A stretch of 64,000 nt of DNA from CATOSK01 sp034423195 (GCA_034423195.1 DAOUIZ010000035.1:1-64000); one strand, 5' to 3'; numbered from the stretch's first letter, positions 32,523-41,114 are shown. The notes: generated by a model from the sequence alone, not told the origin. A program made the numbers and translations.

Positions 32523-33476
32523 ATGGTTGTACTGGTAACCGGGGCCACTGGGTTCCTGGGACGCCGGGTGGTCCGGGAATTGCTGGAACACCGGTACGAT
32601 GTGCGGTGCCTGGTGCATACGCCGGGGCGGGAGCGGATGTTTCCCGAAGGTTTGGTGGATGTTCACTACGGGAGCGTTTCCGATCCGTCGGCGCTGACCA
32701 GCGCCTTTCTCGGGGTGGAATCGGTGATCCACCTGGTCGGGATTATCCGGCAGCAGGGAAGAACAACATTCCAGTCAGTGAACCACGAGGGAACGGCCAA
32801 CGTAGCGGCGGCGGCGGGGAATGCCGACTCGGTGAAGGAAATCGTCCTGGTGAGCGCGTTGGGAGCCGCCAACAACCCGCGGATGCCCTACATGCACAGC
32901 AAATGGCAGGGGGAGCAGGCGGTGGCTGCCGGGGGAGTGCCGTACACCATCATCCGTCCGTCCATCGTGTTTGGAAAGGGGGACGAGTTTACCAATATGC
33001 TGGGGGCGCTGGTCAAGGTGTCGCCAGTGGTGCCAGTGGTGGGGACGGGGCGGAACAGGTTTCAACCGATCCACGTTGACGACCTGGCTCGCAGCCTAGC
33101 GCTGACGCTGGGACGTCCAGACCTGAGGAACCGGGTCGTGGAGATCGGCGGGTCGGAGCAGTTGAGCTACAACGAATTGCTGAAGCTGATCTGCGATACG
33201 CTGGGGAAATTCAGGCTCCCGTTACACCTGCCGTCCTGGATGCTGCGCCCCAACGTCTGGCTGATGGAGAGAGTCCTGCCCAAGGCCCCGCTGACGTCGG
33301 AGGAGCTGCGGATGATTTCCGTCAGGAATGTGGCGGAGACGGACGCGGTGGCAGGGTTCTTCGGATTCAATCCGCGGCCGGTGGAGGGCAACCTGGACTA
33401 TCTCAAGGAGATCAGCTTTTCCGACGGAATCAAAACGATGGTGGGGTTCATGCCGGCCAGCCTCCGGGACCACTAA
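32523..33476 (+). CDS. NDUFA9-like NAD(P)-binding SDR (atypical epimerase family)
   Basis: A 317-residue Rossmann protein. The NAD(P) motif VTGATGFLGRRVV is at residues 5-17. The family's IHLVGIIRQQGRTTFQSVNH and MPYMHSKWQGEQAV (Tyr-x-x-x-Lys replaced by MHSKW, so the catalytic pair is atypical) and YTIIRPSIVFGKGDEFTNML fit the complex I NDUFA9-like group. Members bind nucleotide and are linked to quinone or lipid metabolism and respiratory-complex assembly. It precedes folC by 48 bases. The start has a GTTGAGGAT stretch just upstream. Confidence 0.82.
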   Translation: MVVLVTGATGFLGRRVVRELLEHRYDVRCLVHTPGRERMFPEGLVDVHYGSVSDPSALTSAFLGVESVIHLVGIIRQQGRTTFQSVNHEGTANVAAAAGNADSVKEIVLVSALGAANNPRMPYMHSKWQGEQAVAAGGVPYTIIRPSIVFGKGDEFTNMLGALVKVSPVVPVVGTGRNRFQPIHVDDLARSLALTLGRPDLRNRVVEIGGSEQLSYNELLKLICDTLGKFRLPLHLPSWMLRPNVWLMERVLPKAPLTSEELRMISVRNVAETDAVAGFFGFNPRPVEGNLDYLKEISFSDGIKTMVGFMPASLRDH

Positions 33477-33524
33477 GGTGCGGGGGGCGAGCGGGCCAAG
33501 CCGCCATTCCAAGCAGGGTAAGGG

Positions 33525-34913
33525 TTGAGCGTGGAGTACCAGGAAGCGATAAACAGGCTGTTGTCCCTGGTTGATTTCGAGCGGGTGCGCCCTACGAGGC
33601 CCAGGCAGAAGACCATTTTCGACCTGTCGAGAATGAAGGTGCTGCTGGAGCGGTTGGGCAATCCGCACCTGGGCATGCCGACGGTCCACGTGGCGGGGAC
33701 GAAGGGGAAGGGAAGTACGGCGGCGTTCTGCGATGCGGCCCTGCACGCAGCCGGGTACAAGACCGGGTTCTACTCTTCGCCGCACATGCACACCTTCAGG
33801 GAGCGAATCCGGCTGGATGGGAAGCCGGTGACGGAGGAGCTGTTCGCCTGCCTGGTGGAGGACCTGTGGGCGCCGCAGGAGTGGGTGTCCAACGAGTCCG
33901 GGGAAGGCCCGGTGTCGCTGTTCGAATTCATGACGGCGATGGGCTTCGCATGTTTCAAGAGGGAGGGATGCGATTTCCAGACCATAGAGGTTGGGCTGGG
34001 GGGGCGCCTGGACGCCACCAACGTGGTGGAGCCGGCGGTCAGCGTCATCACGTCAATCAGCATGGACCACACGGAGATCCTAGGTGATACGGTGGAGAAG
34101 ATAGCCAGGGAGAAGGCAGGGATAATCAAGCCCGGCGTTCCGGCGGTTATCGGTCCCCAGGGGTTGGGGGCTACGCCGGAGCTGCTGGCGGCCTGCCGGG
34201 AGCGGGGCTGCAAACCAATAGTGGTGGGGGAGGATATTACCTGGAAGGAAACCGGGCGTTCCGGCAGGAGGCAATCGCTGACTGTTCATGGAGTGCGGGG
34301 AGAGTACCGGCTGGATATTCCGCTGCTGGGTCTGCACCAACAGGGCAACGCGGCCACCGCGATAGGCGCACTGGAAGTCCTGATGGACCAGGGATATTCC
34401 GTTCCGGCTGAGGCCGTAGTGAGGGGGTTTGAGGGGGTGGAGTGGCCGTGCAGGATGGAGGTGCTGTCCGAATCCCCGCGGGTGGTGGCAGACGGCGCCC
34501 ACAACGCCCATTCCATGACGTCGCTGCTGGAATCCCTGCCCCGGTACTTTGACTATTCGGGGCTGGTGGTGATCGTAGGCTTCTCCAGGGACAAGAGCGT
34601 GGACGACATGGTGTCGCTGCTGGCGCGGGACAAGCCGAGGGTCATCGCTACGCGGTCCCGCCATCCCCGGTCCACGCCGCCCGGGGCGCTGGCGCAGAAC
34701 TTCAGGGATTGCGGGGCGCCCCCCGCTTATGAAACGGGTTCGGTGCGGGAAGCGGTGGAGGCGGCCCTCGATCTGGCGGGTCCGAATGACCTGATTCTGG
34801 GCACCGGGTCTCTGTTCGTCGCAGCGGAGGTCAGGGAAGCGATGCTGGGGATTGAGGCCGAGGTCTATCCTGACCTGATCCCCCGGGACCTGCGGACACA
34901 GGGAACCGGGTAG
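33525..34913 (+). CDS. folC: Folylpolyglutamate synthase / dihydrofolate synthase
   Basis: A 462-residue Mur-ligase-fold enzyme. The ATP loop is VHVAGTKGKGSTAAFCDA (residues 50-67), followed by GFYSSPHMHTFRERI, EVGLGGRLDATNVV, SITSISMDHTEILGDTVEKI and AREKAGIIKPGVPAV, all classic FolC signatures. It adds glutamate to dihydropteroate or folates. The start is TTG 33525 (or GTG two codons later), preceded by AGGGTAAGGG. It sits between the SDR gene and fabF, on the same strand. Confidence 0.93.
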   Translation: MSVEYQEAINRLLSLVDFERVRPTRPRQKTIFDLSRMKVLLERLGNPHLGMPTVHVAGTKGKGSTAAFCDAALHAAGYKTGFYSSPHMHTFRERIRLDGKPVTEELFACLVEDLWAPQEWVSNESGEGPVSLFEFMTAMGFACFKREGCDFQTIEVGLGGRLDATNVVEPAVSVITSISMDHTEILGDTVEKIAREKAGIIKPGVPAVIGPQGLGATPELLAACRERGCKPIVVGEDITWKETGRSGRRQSLTVHGVRGEYRLDIPLLGLHQQGNAATAIGALEVLMDQGYSVPAEAVVRGFEGVEWPCRMEVLSESPRVVADGAHNAHSMTSLLESLPRYFDYSGLVVIVGFSRDKSVDDMVSLLARDKPRVIATRSRHPRSTPPGALAQNFRDCGAPPAYETGSVREAVEAALDLAGPNDLILGTGSLFVAAEVREAMLGIEAEVYPDLIPRDLRTQGTG

Positions 34914-34970
34914 GCCGGTCCCAGCGGGACTACATCCGGCCAGAGACGCCGGGCAAGGAGAACCGGAGAC

Positions 34971-36215
34971 ATGGAACAAACCAGGGTGGTGATCACCGGC
35001 ATGGGGGCCATCACCCCATTGGGACAGACGCCGGAAGAATTCTGGGACAACCTGGTGGCGGGCAGGTCGGGAATCGGGCCCATGACGCTGTGCGACCCGA
35101 CGGACTACCCGTGCCGGATTTCGGGGGAGGTCAAGGGATTTGATCCGGTGAACTGGATTCCGGCCAGGGACGCGCGGAGGATGGCCCGGTTTTCCCAGCT
35201 GGGGGTTGCCGCGGCGCTGAACGCGGTGGAGGCGGCGGGCCTGGATATTTCCCAGGAGGACAGCTACCGGGTGGGAGTCATCCTGGGGAACGGCAACGGA
35301 GGATTCCCGACGCTGGAGGAGAACTGCCGGATCCTGGCCGGCCGGGGAGGGATGCGGATGTCTCCCTTCTTTTTCCCGATGATACTGCCCAACATGGCCT
35401 CGGCCAACGTGGCCCACCACACGGGAGCGCGGGGGTACAACTCGACGGCCACCACCGCCTGCGCGGCTTCCAACCAGGCGATTGGAGAAGCCATCCAGAC
35501 CATCCGGCAGGGGCGGGCGGACGTGGTGCTGGCCGGGGGCACAGAGGCCGGTATCAGCCAACTGGGGCTGGCGGGGTTCGCGGTGATGCGGGCGCTGAGC
35601 ACCCGGAACGACGAACCGGAGAGAGCCAGCCGTCCCTTCGACGCCAAGCGGGACGGGTTTGTCCCGGCGGAAGGGGCTGTGGTGCTGGTGATGGAGCGGA
35701 TGGACCGGGCGATAGCCAGGAACGCAACGATCCTGTGCGAGGCAGCGGGGTTCGGATGCACGGCGGATGCGGGTCACCTGGTTCAGCCCGAGGAGACGGG
35801 GGCTTCGGCGGCCCGGGCGATGGAACTGGCGCTGCTGGACGCGCGGGTGGGGCCAGAGGACGTGGACTACATCAACGCCCACGGCACGTCCACGCCCCTC
35901 AACGACGCGGTGGAGACCGTGGCTATAAAGAGGCTGTTCGGGGATGGGGCGTTGCGGGTGCCGATCAGCTCGACCAAGTCCATGATCGGGCACGCGCTGG
36001 GCGCGTCGGGGGCTCTGGAAGCGGCGGCGTGCGTCCAGACCATCGTTTCCGGGAAGATTCATCCGACGGTCAACTACGAGTTTCCCGACCCGGAGTGCGA
36101 CCTGGACTACGTTCCCAACACGGCGCGGTCGAAGGACGTGGGAGTTGTGCTGTCCAACGCCTTCGGATTCGGCGGGCAGAACGCCTGCCTGGTTTTCCGC
36201 AAAGTCGAAAGTTAA
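34971..36215 (+). CDS. fabF: Beta-ketoacyl-ACP synthase II
   Basis: A 414-residue thiolase-fold condensing enzyme. The Cys-His-His triad is visible: Cys164 (TTACAASNQAIGEA), His303 (YINAHGTSTPLND) and His340 (KSMIGHALGASGA). The N-terminus VVITGMGAITPLGQTPEEFW and the C-terminus NAFGFGGQNACLVF are typical of FabF. It elongates acyl-ACP with malonyl-ACP in fatty acid synthesis. CAAGGAG lies upstream of the ATG. It ends the SDR-folC-fabF operon; family A repeats follow. Confidence 0.93.
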   Translation: MEQTRVVITGMGAITPLGQTPEEFWDNLVAGRSGIGPMTLCDPTDYPCRISGEVKGFDPVNWIPARDARRMARFSQLGVAAALNAVEAAGLDISQEDSYRVGVILGNGNGGFPTLEENCRILAGRGGMRMSPFFFPMILPNMASANVAHHTGARGYNSTATTACAASNQAIGEAIQTIRQGRADVVLAGGTEAGISQLGLAGFAVMRALSTRNDEPERASRPFDAKRDGFVPAEGAVVLVMERMDRAIARNATILCEAAGFGCTADAGHLVQPEETGASAARAMELALLDARVGPEDVDYINAHGTSTPLNDAVETVAIKRLFGDGALRVPISSTKSMIGHALGASGALEAAACVQTIVSGKIHPTVNYEFPDPECDLDYVPNTARSKDVGVVLSNAFGFGGQNACLVFRKVES

Positions 36216-36247
36216 CGGGGGCTTCCTTTCGACAAAGTTGGTTCTAA

Positions 36248-36415
36248 GGGTCGCGCCCTCCGTCGCCAAGTTAGGTAACTTGTCTAAGGTTCCTTGGGCG
36301 CTCCGCTTGGCAAAAAAGGGCCGGGGAAAACTCCCCGGCCCCAGTTCTTGTTCTAAGGGTCGCGCCCTCCGTCGCCAGGGCAGGTTACTTGTCCAAGGCT
36401 CCTTGGGCGCTCCGT
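36248..36415. repeat. Family A paired repeat, copies e and f, around a terminator
   Basis: Copy e (about 36248-36303) and copy f (about 36355-36415) share GGTCGCGCCCTCCGTCGCCA, a GTAACTTGTCTAAGG-type core and CCTTGGGCGCTCCG. GCGCCC pairs with GGGCGC across the core in both copies. In copies a/b the same positions are GCGGCC/GGCCGC, so both sides of the stem have changed together. Here the two copies are 109 bases apart because a terminator hairpin separates them. Confidence 0.8.
36312..36341 (-). terminator. Terminator of the SWIM-protein gene
   Basis: A 10-bp stem (GGGCCGGGGA with TCCCCGGCCC) with AAAAAA on the + strand left of it, so the minus strand reads hairpin then TTTTTT. It also could stop + strand transcripts from fabF, although the following T-run there is weak. 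Confidence 0.8.
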
Positions 36416-36434
36416 TATGGGGAAGGAGCGGCGC

Positions 36435-36686
36435 TTAACCCTGGACGGCCTGGGTCTGGCGGGCGAGAACCTCGTCAAGGATCCGCTGCAGGGCCATGGT
36501 GTGGCTGCAGGCCTCGTGGCGCCAGAAGAAAGCGCACTGGCAGTTCCAGCGCCCGTCATCGAAGCTGACGTCGTAAGTGCCGTGGTTGCCCTGGAAAGTC
36601 GCCTTGAAGGTGGTAATGCTGACGCGGTCCTTCTCCTCCGCGTACCGCCGGGCCTTGTCGACTTTTCCGATAAAGCTGGAATTCAT
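36435..36686 (-). CDS. Small SWIM zinc-finger protein
   Basis: An 83-residue protein whose core is a SWIM motif: Cys49, Cys51, Cys60 and His62 (CQC, eight residues, CSH), spacing CxC-x8-CxH. The first 45 residues form a beta-rich lead (SITTFKATFQGNHGTYDVSF) like that before SWIM domains. SWIM domains bind DNA or proteins and are usually part of larger proteins (helicases, transposases); here it is free-standing. GGAGGGG precedes the ATG. The gene has its own terminator and lies in a repeat-rich gap between fabF and the nitrilase-family gene. Confidence 0.85.
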   Translation of the reverse strand: MNSSFIGKVDKARRYAEEKDRVSITTFKATFQGNHGTYDVSFDDGRWNCQCAFFWRHEACSHTMALQRILDEVLARQTQAVQG

Positions 36687-36696
36687 CTACCCCTCC

Positions 36697-36714
36697 CCCC
36701 CGACTGCGCGGGGG
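36697..36714. repeat. Family D hairpin, CCCCC/GGGGG stem
   Basis: CCCCC, loop GACTGCGC, GGGGG, immediately upstream of the SWIM-protein gene. The loop differs from the family octamer GCCTGCGC by one base. Confidence 0.5.
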
Positions 36715-36854
36715 CCTCGGCTGGGTCGCCGCTTTCACCCCCCGATTCAGGCAATTCGCCCGGGGGACAGGACGGCTCCGAAACTGTCCGATATGTAAAT
36801 TGTAAAAACGCTCCCAGCAAAGGTCAAGGCGAGAAGGGCGCTGGGTCAGGGAAA

Positions 36855-37012
36855 TCGCATGAGTGACGGTTTGACCGGAGTGGCAGTGGACGGTAAACGT
36901 GATGCTGGGGGAGGGGTTACGGGGGTCTGGATTCCCGCCTGCGCGGGAATGACGGGAGGAGAGGTGAAAGGGTCGAGTCAGACTTCATGCCATAGCCCGG
37001 TGCATCAAATGA
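36855..37012. repeat. Family B repeat, copy 1
   Basis: Shares with 49815-49945 the blocks GAGTGNCGGTTTGA, CAGTGGACGGT, GATGACGGGAGGAGAGGTGA-like sequence, GTCGAGTCAG and CTTCATGC. Copy 1 contains an additional family D hairpin (36931-36950) absent from copy 2. An extended -10 promoter lies about 30 bases after it. Confidence 0.75.
36931..36950. repeat. Family D hairpin, ATTCCC/GGGAAT stem (dRS3-like)
   Basis: ATTCCC, octamer GCCTGCGC, GGGAAT: the same form as the ATTCCC-N8-GGGAAT repeats known as dRS3 in Neisseria and seen in other bacteria. It is inserted in the family B element. Confidence 0.7.
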
Positions 37013-37040
37013 GAAGACCCTGCCGTACCCCATCCGCCGG

Positions 37041-37049
37041 TGCTATAAT
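37041..37049 (+). promoter_or_regulatory. Extended -10 promoter for the nitrilase-family gene
   Basis: TGCTATAAT (TGN plus a perfect -10) lies 54 bases before the start codon; an extended -10 does not need a strong -35. Confidence 0.55.
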
Positions 37050-37102
37050 CAGGCTCGACCAGCCATCCTTCCCTGGGGCCCGCAGCCCCGTGACGGCCGC
37101 CT

Positions 37103-37876
37103 ATGAAAAGACTCCGCATCTCCCTGCTCCACGTTGCCCCGGTCCTGGGGGACGTTGAACACAACCGCCGCCTCGTGGAGTCGGCCGTCAGGACCGCTGC
37201 CGAACTGGGAGCGGATTGGGCGGTCACTCCCGAACTGTGCATCCCGGGATACCTCTTCGCCGACAAGATAGGCACGGACTGGATTCTTCCCCAGCCGGAC
37301 CCGTGGATGGACGATTTCTGCAAGCTGGTCAAGGAATTGTCCTTGACGGTGTTCCTGGCCCACCCGGAGCGGGACCTTCAATCGGGCAAGATGTTCAACA
37401 CCGTGTTCGTGATCAATCGGGATGGTGAAATCGTGGGCCGGCACCGCAAGGTCAAGACGCTGCGCGGGCCCGAGGCCTGGTCCAGCCCCGGTGAACGGTG
37501 CGATCCCATTGAGTGCGACGGCGTTCGGGTGGGAGTGCCCGTTTGCGCTGACTGCTACAAGAACGACGTGCCCCAGCTGATGAAGGACAACGGGGCGCAG
37601 ATCCTCGTTTCACCGGCGTCATGGGGGCCCGGGGGCTGCGGTCCGGACGGGGAGTGGGAGCAGCGGAGCGGGGACACCGGCCTGCCCGTCATTGTGTGCA
37701 ATCGCTCCGGCATCGAGCGGGAAGACCTGGACTTCCGAGAAGCGGAGAGCGTGGTGGCGCAGCACGGCCAGCGGCTCCTGGGCGCAACCTCCCCTATCTC
37801 GGTGGCGCTCACCTTCGACTGGGACCTGGAAACCATGTCGCTGGTTTCCGAGGACTTCCAGCGGACCCTCATCTAG
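37103..37876 (+). CDS. Carbon-nitrogen hydrolase (nitrilase family)
   Basis: A 257-residue nitrilase-superfamily enzyme with the Glu-Lys-Cys triad visible: Glu44 (VTPELCIPGY), Lys116 (GRHRKVKTL) and Cys148 (VPVCADCYKND). Beginning SLLHVAPVLGDVEHN matches the usual first strand. Members hydrolyse amides or nitriles (omega-amidase, N-carbamoyl amidases, others); no subfamily is evident. Its stop codon overlaps that of the convergent ruvX by 4 bases. It is preceded by an extended -10 promoter and a family B repeat. Confidence 0.88.
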   Translation: MKRLRISLLHVAPVLGDVEHNRRLVESAVRTAAELGADWAVTPELCIPGYLFADKIGTDWILPQPDPWMDDFCKLVKELSLTVFLAHPERDLQSGKMFNTVFVINRDGEIVGRHRKVKTLRGPEAWSSPGERCDPIECDGVRVGVPVCADCYKNDVPQLMKDNGAQILVSPASWGPGGCGPDGEWEQRSGDTGLPVIVCNRSGIEREDLDFREAESVVAQHGQRLLGATSPISVALTFDWDLETMSLVSEDFQRTLI

Positions 37877-38313
37877 CCGCCCGGCCGCGAGGCCAGGAAC
37901 CGCTCAAGGATCAAAACGGCGGCCACCGAGTCCGCCGCCCCCCGGTCCCGGGAGGGTTCACCACCGGCGTCCCGCAGCAGACCCTCCGCCTCCGCGGTGG
38001 TGAACCTCTCGTCCATGGTGTGGACCGGGATGGACGACCGCTTGCCCACCGCCCGGGCGAAACCCTGGGCCCGCCTGGCCTGAGTGCCCACCGTGCCGGA
38101 AAGGGTCACCGGCAGGCCCACCACCAGGGCGCCGATGTTTCTTTCCCGGGCAATGGCCAGGACCGTGGAGACGTCCTGTTCCAGGCTTCCCCGGACGACG
38201 TGGTCTATCGGGAGGACCGGCGTCCCCTCCCCGTAACTGACGGCCAGGCCAATTCGCCGCTCTCCCAGGTCGAGGGCGAGATAACGGTTGCTGTTTCCGG
38301 TTCCTGTTGTCAG
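37873..38313 (-). CDS. ruvX: Holliday junction resolvase-like protein RuvX (YqgF)
   Basis: RuvX/YqgF fold: RYLALDLGERRIGLAVSYGE with the first catalytic Asp, ALVVGLPVTLSGTVGTQARR, HTMDERFTTAEAEGLLR and DSVAAVLILERFL with the last Asp. The family acts in 16S rRNA 5' processing or junction resolution. No ATG, GTG or TTG exists in frame at a sensible place. The best start is CTG at 38313, which overlaps the alaS stop as CTGA and has GGAG 8 bases upstream, giving 146 residues. The alaS-ruvX order is common in bacteria. Confidence 0.85.
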   Translation of the reverse strand: MTTGTGNSNRYLALDLGERRIGLAVSYGEGTPVLPIDHVVRGSLEQDVSTVLAIARERNIGALVVGLPVTLSGTVGTQARRAQGFARAVGKRSSIPVHTMDERFTTAEAEGLLRDAGGEPSRDRGAADSVAAVLILERFLASRPGG

Positions 38314-41036
38314 GATGACAGCTCCGACCGGACCAGGCCCGCGACGCCGTCCAGGGCCTCGTCGAGCTTGGCGGCGTTTCTGCCGCCGGCCTGGGCCATT
38401 TCGGGCTGCCCGCCGCCTCCGCCGCCAACCACCCGGGCGGTTTCCCGGGCAATGTTGCCGGCGTGAAGACCCCGTCCGGTCAAGTCGGGAGTCACCATGG
38501 TGACGAACAGGGGATTCCCGTTCACCACCGCGCCCAAGGCCACGACCACGCTGCCCAGCTTGGCCTTGATATAGTCCCCCATTTCCCGCATGGATTCCGG
38601 GCTGCCCGCGGAGGTGCGGCCCGCCACCACTTTGACGTTGTCTACCTCGACGACACGGGCCAGCAATCCGTCGGCCTCGGAGCGGAGGGCGCTCCGCTCC
38701 AGGGTCGCCAGACGCCGCCGCAGGTCCTCGGCGTCCTGGAGGAAGGAATCGACCCGGGATTCCAGGTCGGCCACCGGCGTTTGGAGCCGCTGGGACAGGG
38801 CTTCCAGACGGGCCGACTGCTCGACGAAAAGCTGTTCCGCGGCCCGCCCGGTAACCGCCTCGATCCGGCGCATCCCGCCGCCGATGCTGGACTCGCCCAG
38901 CACCAGGAGAGTCCCGACCTCGCCGGTGGCGTGGACGTGAGTGCCACCGCACACTTCCACGCTGAAGGGTTCCCCACTGAAGGGTTCCCCGTTGGACATG
39001 GTTACGACCCGGACAACGTCTCCGTAGCGGTCTCCGAAGAAGGCCAGCGCTCCCTCGCGGACGGCATCCGCATAGGTCGTCTCGTGGACTGCAACTCCCA
39101 GGTTGTCCCTGACCTTCTCGTTGGCCAGCCCCTGGACCGACAGCAGCTCGTCCCGGGACAACGCGCTGACGTGGCTGAAGTCGAACCGGAGGCGGTCGGG
39201 AGCCACCAGCGATCCCGCCTGCCGGACATGGGCGCCGAGGGTGGACCGGAGCGCCGCGTGCAGGATGTGAGTGCCGCTGTGGTTCCGCGCCGCGTCCATC
39301 CGCCGGGAAGGGTCGACCCGGGCCGTCACCGATTCTCCCAGCGCGATGTCCCCCTGTTCCACAAACCCCTGGTGCACCACCATCCCGGCAACTGGGCTGT
39401 GGGTGTGCTCAACCCGCACCACACCGTTGGGACCGGCAATCGTCCCCTGGTCCCCCACCTGTCCACCGCTCTCGGCGTAGAAGGGCGTGGACTGCAGCAC
39501 CACCTCCACGGCTTGTCCATGGGATGCGTGGCCGGTTGCCTCCGCCGGACTCTCGCCGTCCCTGGACAGCAGCGCCGCCACCACCGACTCCTGCCGGAGC
39601 TGGTCATATCCCACGAAGCGGCTCCGCTCCACGCCCAAATTTTCGTAGGCCGCATGAATTTCCATGCTGCCGGTAAAGGCCGCAGCGGAGCGGGCCCGTT
39701 CCCGCTGGGCCTCCATCTTCCGCTCGAACCCGGCCATGTCCACGGACAGCCCATGCTCCCCGGCTATCTCCGCCGTCAGCTCGGGGGGGAAACCGTAGGT
39801 GTCGTAGAGGAGAAACGCCTCCTCCCCGGAGATATGTTCTTTTTCATCGCCGATCATCCCTTCCAGGATGCCGCTTCCCACGTCAAAGGCCTGGGCGAAC
39901 CGTTCCTCCTCCAGGCCGATTACCCGGAGGATGAACGCCTCGTTCTCACGCAGTTCGTGATAGACGCCGGAGAACCGCTGCAGCACCACTTGGCTCACGT
40001 CGGTCATGAAGGACTCGCTCAACCCCAGCCTGCGCCCGTAGCGAATGCCGCGGCGGATGACCCGCCGCAGCACGTAGCCCCTTCCCTCATTGCCGGGCAC
40101 CACGCCGTCGCCGATGAGGAAGCAGGCCGCCCGCGAGTGTTCCGCCACCACGCGGATGGCGAAGTCGGTGTCCGCCGCCTCCCCGTAGCGCTGGCCCGTC
40201 AGCTCGCAGACCTTGTCCACGATGGGAGCGAACAGGTCAGTCTCGTAGACGTTGGGCTTTCCCTGCAGAACCGCCGCCGCCCGCTCCAGACCCATCCCCG
40301 TATCTACGCTGGGCGCCGGGAGCGGCGTCCGGTTCCGCTCCGGGTCCTGGTAGAACTGCATGAACACCAGGTTCCACAGCTCCACGAACCGCTCGCAGTC
40401 GCAGTTGGGATGGCAGCCCGGCGGATCGGCTACTTCCGCTCCGTCCCGCTCCCGCAGGAACTGGGCGGTGAGGTCGTCCGGCGGCACCATTGGCGCACAG
40501 CCCTTCTCCGCTCCTCCGTCGTAATGCAGCTCGGAGCATGGGCCGGTGGGACCTTCCGTGCCCGCCGGTCCCCACCAGTTGTCCGAATCCCCATAGCGGT
40601 AGATCCGCTCCACCGGCACGCCGATTTCATTCCGCCAGATGTGGAACGCTTCGTCGTCATCCAGGTGGATCGTCACGTAGATGCGCTCCGGTTCCAGCTG
40701 GAAAAGCTCCGTCACCAGTTCCCAGGCGAAGGCGACCGCGTCGTTCTTGAAATAGTCCCCAATGCTGAAATTCCCCAGCATTTCGAAGAAGGTGAGATGC
40801 TTGTGGTCTCCCACCTCGTCTATGTCGGTGGTGCGGAAGCTTTTCTGGTGGCTGGTCAGCCTGCGGGACGGAGGCGTCTGCTCCCCCATGAAGAAGGGCT
40901 TGAACGGGACCATGCCCGCGCTGGTGAACAGCAGCGTGGGGTCCCCGGCGGGGATGAGTGAAGCGCTGGGCATGTGCAGGTGGCCCCTGGCCTCGAAAAA
41001 CCGGATGTAAGAGTCCCGAATCTGGTCTCCGTTCAT
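38310..41036 (-). CDS. alaS: Alanyl-tRNA synthetase
   Basis: The 908-residue product has normal AlaRS length when started at ATG 41036 (MNGDQIRDSYIRFFEARGH); the upstream open frame is not coding. Class II core: FTSAGMVPFKPFFMGEQTPP, SFRTTDIDEVGDHKHLTFFE, PNVYETDLFAPIVDKVCELT and GRGYVLRRVIRRGIRYGRRL. The editing domain carries HSGTHILHAALR and the zinc site CGGTHVHATGEVG. The C-terminal DHHA1 (C-Ala) region has GGGGGGQPEMAQAGGRN. It charges tRNA-Ala and edits Ser/Gly. No T-box was seen in its leader, which instead holds a family D hairpin (41097-41114). Confidence 0.95.
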   Translation of the reverse strand: MNGDQIRDSYIRFFEARGHLHMPSASLIPAGDPTLLFTSAGMVPFKPFFMGEQTPPSRRLTSHQKSFRTTDIDEVGDHKHLTFFEMLGNFSIGDYFKNDAVAFAWELVTELFQLEPERIYVTIHLDDDEAFHIWRNEIGVPVERIYRYGDSDNWWGPAGTEGPTGPCSELHYDGGAEKGCAPMVPPDDLTAQFLRERDGAEVADPPGCHPNCDCERFVELWNLVFMQFYQDPERNRTPLPAPSVDTGMGLERAAAVLQGKPNVYETDLFAPIVDKVCELTGQRYGEAADTDFAIRVVAEHSRAACFLIGDGVVPGNEGRGYVLRRVIRRGIRYGRRLGLSESFMTDVSQVVLQRFSGVYHELRENEAFILRVIGLEEERFAQAFDVGSGILEGMIGDEKEHISGEEAFLLYDTYGFPPELTAEIAGEHGLSVDMAGFERKMEAQRERARSAAAFTGSMEIHAAYENLGVERSRFVGYDQLRQESVVAALLSRDGESPAEATGHASHGQAVEVVLQSTPFYAESGGQVGDQGTIAGPNGVVRVEHTHSPVAGMVVHQGFVEQGDIALGESVTARVDPSRRMDAARNHSGTHILHAALRSTLGAHVRQAGSLVAPDRLRFDFSHVSALSRDELLSVQGLANEKVRDNLGVAVHETTYADAVREGALAFFGDRYGDVVRVVTMSNGEPFSGEPFSVEVCGGTHVHATGEVGTLLVLGESSIGGGMRRIEAVTGRAAEQLFVEQSARLEALSQRLQTPVADLESRVDSFLQDAEDLRRRLATLERSALRSEADGLLARVVEVDNVKVVAGRTSAGSPESMREMGDYIKAKLGSVVVALGAVVNGNPLFVTMVTPDLTGRGLHAGNIARETARVVGGGGGGQPEMAQAGGRNAAKLDEALDGVAGLVRSELSS

Positions 41037-41096
41037 AAGCAACCTGTGGGAAGCATAGTGTGGGGTTGGTTTTGACGGCCGCCCATTCGGCCCCAA

Positions 41097-41114
41097 CCCC
41101 CGCCTGCGTGGGGG
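41097..41114. repeat. Family D hairpin upstream of alaS
   Basis: CCCCC, octamer GCCTGCGT, GGGGG, followed by CTGAAGGTTAGGCAACC, which resembles the CTAAAGGCAAACC after the hairpin at 63269. It lies about 60 bases upstream of the alaS start. Confidence 0.55.

Larger units (their letters stand above)
36687..37040. other. Repeat-rich intergenic region before the nitrilase-family gene
   Basis: No gene seen. It contains two family D hairpins (36697-36714 and 36931-36950) and a family B repeat (36855-37012); an extended -10 follows at 37041. Confidence 0.65.

Noticed and set aside
38314..38952. Longer ruvX frame extending 213 codons into alaS
   Set aside because: The added part is Arg/Gly/Pro-rich shadow sequence of alaS; RuvX homology begins only after the alaS stop.
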